From NCBI GenBank assembly GCA_002413385.1, contig DHWW01000166.1:5810-17415 (forward strand): DNA of 11,606 bases, written 5' to 3'. Position 1 is the first letter of the stretch; the number at the start of each line of letters is the position of its first letter. The stretch comes from Granulicella sp. UBA5172 (lineage in GTDB: Bacteria > Acidobacteriota > Terriglobia > Terriglobales > Acidobacteriaceae). The notes under the pieces are model-generated. The model was given only the letters and a program-made list of their open reading frames with translations, did no database searches and had not been told where the DNA came from. Shown here piece after piece: positions 7,349 through 11,606 of this stretch. The position numbers and the translations under genes were made by a program.

Positions 7349-7549
7349 TGGAATGAGATCAGGGTGGATGTTTCGCAGGGGCTGGCGGAGTTCTACCTGG
7401 CGCTGGCGCGGCTGCACGTGTCGGCGGAACTGCATATCTTCGCGGGCATTGGGCATGGCTTCGGTATCCGCAGCAGCAATCCTAAACCGGTCGCAGACTG
7501 GCCGGAGCTGTTTCTGGAGTGGATGAACGGGCAAGGGCTGTTGAAGTGA
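7349..7549 (+). pseudogene. C-terminal remnant of an alpha/beta-hydrolase (carbohydrate esterase-like) gene
   Basis: The frame ending at TGA 7547-7549 encodes about 60 residues with the pattern of an alpha/beta-hydrolase C-terminus: VDVSQGLAEFYLALARL, then AELHIFAGIGHGFGIR with the expected catalytic His in GHGFG, then ADWPELFLEWMNGQGLL. This closely resembles acetyl-xylan-esterase/BD-FAE type enzymes, which normally have well over 200 residues. The nucleophile elbow (GxSxG) and everything before it are absent, and the conserved catalytic-Asp segment would fall where similarity stops near 7352. The only in-frame ATG (7310) lies inside the isomerase-like gene and has no ribosome site. Codons remain GC-rich and free of frameshifts, so the loss looks recent. 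It suggests an esterase once sat between the isomerase and the GH2 gene. Confidence 0.7.
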
Positions 7550-7556
7550 TTTGCCG

Positions 7557-7585
7557 CGATCGTTCACTCCTACTTTCGACGGATT
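7557..7585 (+). promoter_or_regulatory. Shared 29-nt element, copy 2, upstream of the GH2 gene
   Basis: The sequence reads CGATCGTTCA followed by CTCCTACTTTCGACGGATT and matches the minus-strand copy at 2423-2451 in 24 of 29 positions. The longest exact run is CTCCTACTTTCG. It ends 272 bp before the GH2 ATG, so it is farther from its gene than the GH35 copy is. Confidence 0.4.
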
Positions 7586-7608
7586 CGCGTCGCCGTGTCG
7601 AAGAGTAG
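7570..7608 (+). repeat. Imperfect hairpin 20 bp after the esterase remnant
   Basis: Three arm pairs line up: CTAC 7570-7573 with GTAG 7605-7608, TTCGAC 7575-7580 with GTCGAA 7597-7602, and GG 7581-7582 with CC 7593-7594. They total 12 paired bases around a 10-nt loop with small bulges. There is no T-run after it. It may be the old terminator-like structure of the esterase gene, and its left arm overlaps the shared element. Confidence 0.4.
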
Positions 7609-7839
7609 CGTGGCTTTGATTGGAAATGCAGGTCTTCCCCATGCTTCGCGATCACGGGGACGGCGGAGCGCCTGGCCTTATCCCTTCAGGATGGTGTACA
7701 TCTTGGTGTGCATCTGGAATGATTCGCTGGCAGCCCATCGCGGCCAAAACGTTGCGCTGCGGCGGCCCGCCGAGTTTTATTTTTCTGTATCAACGCGGTT
7801 CATCCGCCAACGAAACCCTGCTTGACGTATTCCCAACTG

Positions 7840-7852
7840 ACCTTAGGAAGGT
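7840..7852 (+). promoter_or_regulatory. GH2 ribosome binding site inside a small inverted repeat
   Basis: AGGAAGG (7845-7851) precedes the ATG at 7858 by 6 nt and fixes that start. It lies within ACCTT (7840-7844), AGG, AAGGT (7848-7852), a 5-bp hairpin with a 3-nt loop that could partly hide the site. Confidence 0.55.
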
Positions 7853-7857
7853 AACTT

Positions 7858-10263
7858 ATGGATCGACGCGTTTTTCTGCAACGGACGGGCACAGTATTGG
7901 CGGCGGCGACTCTGCCAGGCGTTGCCGCTTTCTCCGAAGAGGCTCCAGCCGTTGGACGGGCGGTGCTGCCCATCAACCGGGGATGGAGATTCCATCCGAG
8001 CAAGGTTGCCGGAGCTGAGGCAGCGGAGTTCGACGATTCTGCGTTCGAGCGAGTGGTGGTCCCGCACGCGAACATCGTGCTTCCGTGGCACAGCTTCGAC
8101 GATAAGGACTACGAGTTCATTTCAACCTACCGACGCCGCTTCAAGACACCTCCGGGGAGCGAGGGGAAACGCGTCTTCGTGGACTTCGAAGGTGTAATGA
8201 CGGCCTCGACGGTGTGGATCAACGGCGTGCCGCTGGGCGAGTACAAGGGCGGCTTCACGCCGTTCTCCTTCGAGCTGACTCCGCACCTGCGCAGGGACGG
8301 AGACAACGTTCTGACCGTGCAGGTGGATTCGACGGAGCGGAGCGATATTCCTCCGTTCGGGTTCGAGATCGACTATATGACGTTCGGCGGAATCTACCGC
8401 GAGGTGTCTCTGCGCGTGGTGCCCGCGCTGTATCTTGACAACCTCTTCGCGCATCCGAAGGACGTGCTGAGCGGAAAGCCGGGGCTCGATGTGGACTGTT
8501 TTCTCGCGGGGACGGCACCTCGTGGGCATCTGGTGCTGGAGGCAGAGCTGCTCGATGGCGAACGCTCGCTCGCGAAGACGAGCCGAACGATCAGGGTGTC
8601 GACGGCGAGTGATCCGAATGCGGCGGATGACCCGGCGACCAGCGCTCCTGCGTACCTGAGTACGGAGACGACGAGCGATCCGGCGAAGCAGACACTGTCG
8701 CTCGAAGCGATCGACGGAGTGAAGCTGTGGGACCTCGCGACGCCGAACCTGTACACGGTGCGGGTGCGGCTGCTGCACGAGGGGCGGGTGATGGATGAGG
8801 ACACGCGACGGATTGGCTTCCGAGAGGCGACGTTCACCGATCACGGGTTCTCGTTGAATGGAAGAATCGTCAAGCTGCGCGGGCTCGATCGTCATCAGAC
8901 GTTCCCGTTCGCAGGGGCGGCGATGCCCGCGCGCGTGCAGCGCCAGGATGCGAAGATTCTTCGCCACAACCTGCACTGCAACATCGTGCGGACCTCGCAT
9001 TATCCGCAGTCGCGGCACTTTTTGGATTGCTGCGACGAGATCGGGTTGCTGGTGCTGGAGGAGATTCCGGGGTGGCAACATATCGGACCGGAGCCGTGGA
9101 AGCTGATCGCAATCGATAATGTGGGACGGATGGTGAGGCGGGACTGGAACCATCCTTCGATCATCCTGTGGGGCGTACGGATCAACGAATCGCCTGACGA
9201 CCACAGCTTCTACACGCGCACGAATGCGCTGGCACATGCGCTCGACACGACACGGCAGACGGGCGGTATCCGCAACTTCGCGGAGTCGGAGCTGCTGGAA
9301 GACGTCTTCACGATCAACGACTTCGGCTTCCCTCTGCGCAAGCCGAACCATCCTCGCTATCTGAATACGGAGTTTGTGGGCCACACGTTTCCAACCAAGA
9401 CGACCGATGATGATGAGCGACAGCGCGAACATACGCTGCGACATGCTCGCATCCATAATCAACTGGCGTCCGACGCGCAGTATGCGGGGGGCATTGGATG
9501 GTGCGCGTTCGACTACAACACGCACTCGAATTTTGGCGCGGGCGATCGCATCTGCTACCACGGTGTGACGGATATCTTTCGCGAGCCGAAGGCGGCTGCG
9601 GGATTCTACAAGTCACAGTGCGAACCGTCGGAGGAGATCGTGCTGGAACCGGCTTTCCACTGGGCCAACAGCGATGAATCGACCTACTTTACCAAGGCTG
9701 TGGTGTGTTCGAACTGCGACCATCTGAAGTTCTACCAACGGATCAACAGCGTGGAGACGAATCCGTGGGAGCTGATTGCAGAGCTCGATCCGGATCGCGA
9801 GGAGTTCCAATATCTGAAGTACGCTCCATTCATTCTGGATCGGGCCAAGTTGAAGGGGGAGCACCGGCATACGTGGGGCGATCTTCGCATCGATGGGTAT
9901 CTTGAGGGCAGGCTGGTGGTGTCGAAGAAGCTGTCTGGACTGGGCGTGGACAAGAAGTTTGCGCTGGTCGCAGACGATGCGGCGCTGCAGGCTGACGGGG
10001 CGGATACTACGCGCGTGGTGATGCGTGTGACGGACGAGTTCGGAGCGATGCGGACCTATGCCAACGATCCCATTGTGTTCAAGCTCGAGGGCCCTGCTAC
10101 TTTGATTGGCGATAACCCTTTTGCGCTGATTGGCGGGACAGGGGCAGTATGGATTCGGGCGAAAGAGCAGGCCGGCAGCGTGAGGCTGACGGCAACGCAT
10201 CCCCGGCTTGGTTCGCAGACGATCGAGCTTGGCCTCACCGCAGTTCCGGAAGAGAGAGTGTAG
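7858..10263 (+). CDS. Tat-type exported GH2 glycoside hydrolase (beta-galactosidase/beta-glucuronidase family)
   Basis: The 801-residue protein starts with a twin-arginine-like signal (DRRVFLQRTGTVLAAATLPG, 2-21). Domains run in GH2 order: a sugar-binding jelly roll (about 35-190, with VDFEGVMTASTVWINGVPLG and GGIYREVSL), an immunoglobulin-like domain (about 195-325), the catalytic TIM barrel (about 328-600) and a C-terminal Ig-like domain of the GH2 C5 type (about 705-795, with ADGADTTRVVMRVTDEFG). Catalytic motifs are present: RTSHYP (378-383), NHPSIILWGVRINES (431-445) with acid/base Glu444, and YLNTEF (501-506) with nucleophile Glu505. Both essential Glu residues are intact, so it should be active. 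GH2 enzymes hydrolyse beta-galactosides, beta-glucuronides or beta-mannosides; the motifs do not decide which. The start is set by AGGAAGG 6 nt upstream. Location is probably periplasmic, next to two isomerase-like genes. Confidence 0.95.
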   Translation: MDRRVFLQRTGTVLAAATLPGVAAFSEEAPAVGRAVLPINRGWRFHPSKVAGAEAAEFDDSAFERVVVPHANIVLPWHSFDDKDYEFISTYRRRFKTPPGSEGKRVFVDFEGVMTASTVWINGVPLGEYKGGFTPFSFELTPHLRRDGDNVLTVQVDSTERSDIPPFGFEIDYMTFGGIYREVSLRVVPALYLDNLFAHPKDVLSGKPGLDVDCFLAGTAPRGHLVLEAELLDGERSLAKTSRTIRVSTASDPNAADDPATSAPAYLSTETTSDPAKQTLSLEAIDGVKLWDLATPNLYTVRVRLLHEGRVMDEDTRRIGFREATFTDHGFSLNGRIVKLRGLDRHQTFPFAGAAMPARVQRQDAKILRHNLHCNIVRTSHYPQSRHFLDCCDEIGLLVLEEIPGWQHIGPEPWKLIAIDNVGRMVRRDWNHPSIILWGVRINESPDDHSFYTRTNALAHALDTTRQTGGIRNFAESELLEDVFTINDFGFPLRKPNHPRYLNTEFVGHTFPTKTTDDDERQREHTLRHARIHNQLASDAQYAGGIGWCAFDYNTHSNFGAGDRICYHGVTDIFREPKAAAGFYKSQCEPSEEIVLEPAFHWANSDESTYFTKAVVCSNCDHLKFYQRINSVETNPWELIAELDPDREEFQYLKYAPFILDRAKLKGEHRHTWGDLRIDGYLEGRLVVSKKLSGLGVDKKFALVADDAALQADGADTTRVVMRVTDEFGAMRTYANDPIVFKLEGPATLIGDNPFALIGGTGAVWIRAKEQAGSVRLTATHPRLGSQTIELGLTAVPEERV

Positions 10264-10270
10264 GACGACC

Positions 10271-10372
10271 ATGGAGAAATTGATGAGCCATCCTATCGAG
10301 TACCTGCGGCGGAGATGTGCGGGTTCCCTGCTTGCGGTTGCCGCGCTACGAACGCCACTAGGAGTGGCTTGA
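10271..10372 (+). CDS. Possible 33-residue ORF between GH2 and the second isomerase-like gene
   Basis: An ATG 7 bp after the GH2 stop, with a weak AGGA (10262-10265) 5 nt upstream, opens a 33-codon frame ending at TGA 10370-10372. The peptide has a basic patch (YLRRRC) and then a short hydrophobic run (GSLLAVAAL), like the start of an export signal. It may be a small peptide, a translated leader for the downstream gene, or the 5' stub of a lost exported protein. I recognise no family, and it may not be a gene. Confidence 0.25.
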   Translation: MEKLMSHPIEYLRRRCAGSLLAVAALRTPLGVA

Positions 10373-10383
10373 TTAGGATGAGA

Positions 10384-10405
10384 CAGTGATACTGTTTATT
10401 CACTG
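10384..10405 (+). promoter_or_regulatory. Inverted repeat just upstream of the second isomerase-like gene
   Basis: CAGTGA (10384-10389) and TCACTG (10400-10405) form perfect 6-bp arms around a 10-nt AT-rich centre. A shorter dyad, CAGT-GAT-ACTG (10384-10394), shares the left arm. The repeat ends 7 bp before the ribosome site GGAGGG (10413-10418). It could be an operator or a 5' leader hairpin. Confidence 0.4.
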
Positions 10406-10425
10406 CGGTCCTGGAGGGCTTTCGC

Positions 10426-11391
10426 ATGAAGCTTGGATTGTTTACCGCTGTATTCAATGGGCAGTCGCTGGAAGCGGCCATCGCGTCGCTTCGACAATGG
10501 CCACAGATCACGATGGTGGAACTCGGTACCGGAGGATGGGCGGGCGGGGGGCATCTGGACCTCTCGACGCTGCTGGGGAATCGAGATCGAATCTCGGCGT
10601 ATCGACGTCAGCTGGCCAATGCAGGACTGGGCATCAGTGCGCTTTCCTGTCACGGGAATGCCGTGCATCCGGACCCGGCGATTGCGGAGCGGGATGACCG
10701 GCTGTTTCGACAGACGGTTGAACTGGCCGAGCAGATGGAGGTTCCCGTGGTGGTGACGTTCTCTGGTTGCCCGGGAGGTTCGCCGGTGGATCAGACGCCG
10801 AACTGGATCACGGCGGCGTGGCCTCCTGAGTATGGAAAAGCCCTGCGCTGGCAGTGGGAAGAACGCCTGATTCCTTACTGGAGCGAAGCAGCAGGGTTTG
10901 CTTCGGCGCATGGAGTGAAGGTCGCGCTTGAGGCGCATCCGGGGTTCGCGGTGTACAACGTGGAGACGATGCTGCGGCTGCGTGCGGAGGCCGGGACATC
11001 TCTCGGGATCAACCTCGACCCAAGCCATCTCTGGTGGCAGGGGGTGGATATACCGACGGCGATCGCGGCTTTGGATGACGCGATCTTTTACGTCCATGCG
11101 AAAGATGTCGCGCTGCATCCGGCAAACATCGCGCGAAATGGCGTGCTCGATACAAAGAGTTTTACGCGGATGGCGGAACGGTCCTGGTTGTTTCGCTCGG
11201 TGGGATGGGGGCACGCGGAACTGGAGTGGAAGGCGATCGTGTCAGCGCTGCGGCTGGTGGGCTACGATTACGTGCTTTCGATTGAGCACGAAGATGCGCT
11301 GGCGTCGATCCATGAAGGGCTGGATTCGGCGGTGAACCTGCTGTCGCGTGTGCTTCTTCGCGAGGCTCCGGCGGAAGCCTGGTGGACCTGA
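10426..11391 (+). CDS. Cytosolic sugar phosphate isomerase/epimerase-like TIM-barrel protein
   Basis: The 321-residue protein has no signal peptide and starts at an ATG 7 nt after GGAGGG (10413-10418). It shows the xylose-isomerase-like/AP-endonuclease-2 barrel: VELGTGGW (31-38), LSCHGNAVHPDP (73-84), VALEAHPGF (166-174), NLDPSHLWWQG (196-206), FYVHAKD (221-227), GWGHAELEW (260-268) and LSIEHED (284-290). Probable metal ligands are Glu169, Asp198, His224 and Glu287. Members isomerise or epimerise sugars or sugar acids. The HPDP and HLWWQG segments fit a subgroup often met in sugar-catabolic clusters, but I cannot name the substrate. It lies 162 bp behind the GH2 gene on the same strand and probably handles the sugar after uptake. 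It differs clearly in sequence from the exported 6460-7338 protein, so the pair is not a recent duplication. Confidence 0.93.
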   Translation: MKLGLFTAVFNGQSLEAAIASLRQWPQITMVELGTGGWAGGGHLDLSTLLGNRDRISAYRRQLANAGLGISALSCHGNAVHPDPAIAERDDRLFRQTVELAEQMEVPVVVTFSGCPGGSPVDQTPNWITAAWPPEYGKALRWQWEERLIPYWSEAAGFASAHGVKVALEAHPGFAVYNVETMLRLRAEAGTSLGINLDPSHLWWQGVDIPTAIAALDDAIFYVHAKDVALHPANIARNGVLDTKSFTRMAERSWLFRSVGWGHAELEWKAIVSALRLVGYDYVLSIEHEDALASIHEGLDSAVNLLSRVLLREAPAEAWWT

Positions 11392-11606
11392 GTGATTCAC
11401 GCTTCACTTCGCTGAAGAAGAGGGCGGCAGGCACGTGACGTCGAGGGTGGCCCCTGAACACGTCCACACGGCATGCCAGTTATGCATGGCAGGACGGCCG
11501 CATTGCGGATGGCGTAGTGCTCAACGAAGGAACCGGGGAGCGACGCCCCCTATCAAAGTGCTGAGCCGCAGCCTCATGGACAACTTCATGCAGACACCTT
11601 CGCTTC
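11392..11606. other. Right-edge sequence, no recognisable gene
   Basis: These 215 bp after the isomerase-like gene hold only short frames. One plus-strand frame (ATG at 11486) stays open to the window edge for 40 codons, but has no ribosome site and no familiar motif. A CTTCA/TGAAG hairpin with a 6-nt loop (11402-11417) follows the stop codon closely and is too weak to call a terminator. Confidence 0.5.

Larger units (their letters stand above)
7550..7857 (+). other. Intergenic region upstream of GH2, no credible gene
   Basis: This 308-bp stretch lies between the esterase remnant and the GH2 gene. ORFs of 76 and 132 codons start here (7595 and 7620), but neither has a good ribosome site or recognisable motif, and the longer one runs into the GH2 coding region in the wrong frame. 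The region holds the second copy of the shared 29-nt element, a hairpin overlapping it and the GH2 ribosome site. The remainder may be decayed coding sequence, but I recognise none. Confidence 0.6.

Noticed and set aside
7620..8018. 132-codon plus-strand ORF before and into GH2
   Set aside because: It overlaps the GH2 start in a different frame, has no ribosome site and no recognisable motif.
8122..9561. 479-codon open frame on the minus strand opposite the GH2 gene
   Set aside because: It lies wholly antisense to a well-supported GH2 gene. Its translation is Arg/His/Pro-rich with no domain motif, typical of antisense frames in GC-rich DNA.
11404..11487. 27-residue minus-strand ORF downstream of the last gene
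   Set aside because: Some codons look protein-like, but the frame is closed by an upstream stop, is very short and has no identifiable family.
1..11606. CRISPR arrays, tRNA or rRNA genes, insertion sequences, phage or toxin-antitoxin genes
   Set aside because: I looked for regular spaced repeats, transposase or integrase motifs and RNA gene signatures and saw none. The window reads as ordinary metabolic and regulatory chromosome sequence.

Overview
The window looks like a chromosomal carbohydrate-utilisation locus from a GC-rich, Gram-negative soil bacterium. An acidobacterium of the Terriglobus/Granulicella/Edaphobacter type is my best guess. That guess rests on gene style only: a Reg_prop/Y_Y_Y sensor kinase, twin-arginine-exported sugar-isomerase-like proteins, large GH2 and GH35 enzymes and GC-rich codons. 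There is no rRNA or other phylogenetic marker here.

Layout. Positions 1-6146 read leftward: a GH35 beta-galactosidase-type enzyme that runs off the left edge (2338 to 1), a NarL/LuxR-type response regulator (3120-2491), and a 1009-residue membrane sensor histidine kinase with a 14-blade periplasmic part (6146-3117). Kinase and regulator overlap by 4 bp and form one two-component pair. Positions 6147-6459 are a 313-bp divergent control region with a perfect 16-bp dyad and a nested inverted repeat about 68 bp long. From 6460 on everything reads rightward: a Tat-exported TIM-barrel sugar isomerase/epimerase-like protein (6460-7338), the 3' remnant of an alpha/beta-hydrolase esterase gene (about 7349-7549), 308 bp without a credible gene, a Tat-type GH2 glycoside hydrolase (7858-10263), a doubtful 33-codon ORF (10271-10372), and a cytosolic sugar isomerase/epimerase-like TIM-barrel protein (10426-11391). 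The last 215 bp hold nothing I recognise.

Working model (inference): the sensor detects an oligosaccharide in the periplasm and, through the response regulator, controls the surrounding enzymes. The exported GH35 and GH2 enzymes release galactosyl or related residues from a plant or microbial glycan. An esterase once belonged to the set and has been lost by truncation. The two TIM-barrel proteins, one exported and one cytosolic, process the released sugars or oxidised (keto) glycosides. A 29-nt element (24/29 matches) lies upstream of both glycoside hydrolase genes in the same relative orientation and could link them in one regulon. No transporter, TonB receptor or sugar kinase is visible, so the locus probably continues outside the window.

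The individual protein families are known. The parts most worth a second look are the shared upstream element, the structured divergent control region, the exported isomerase-like protein and the esterase remnant.
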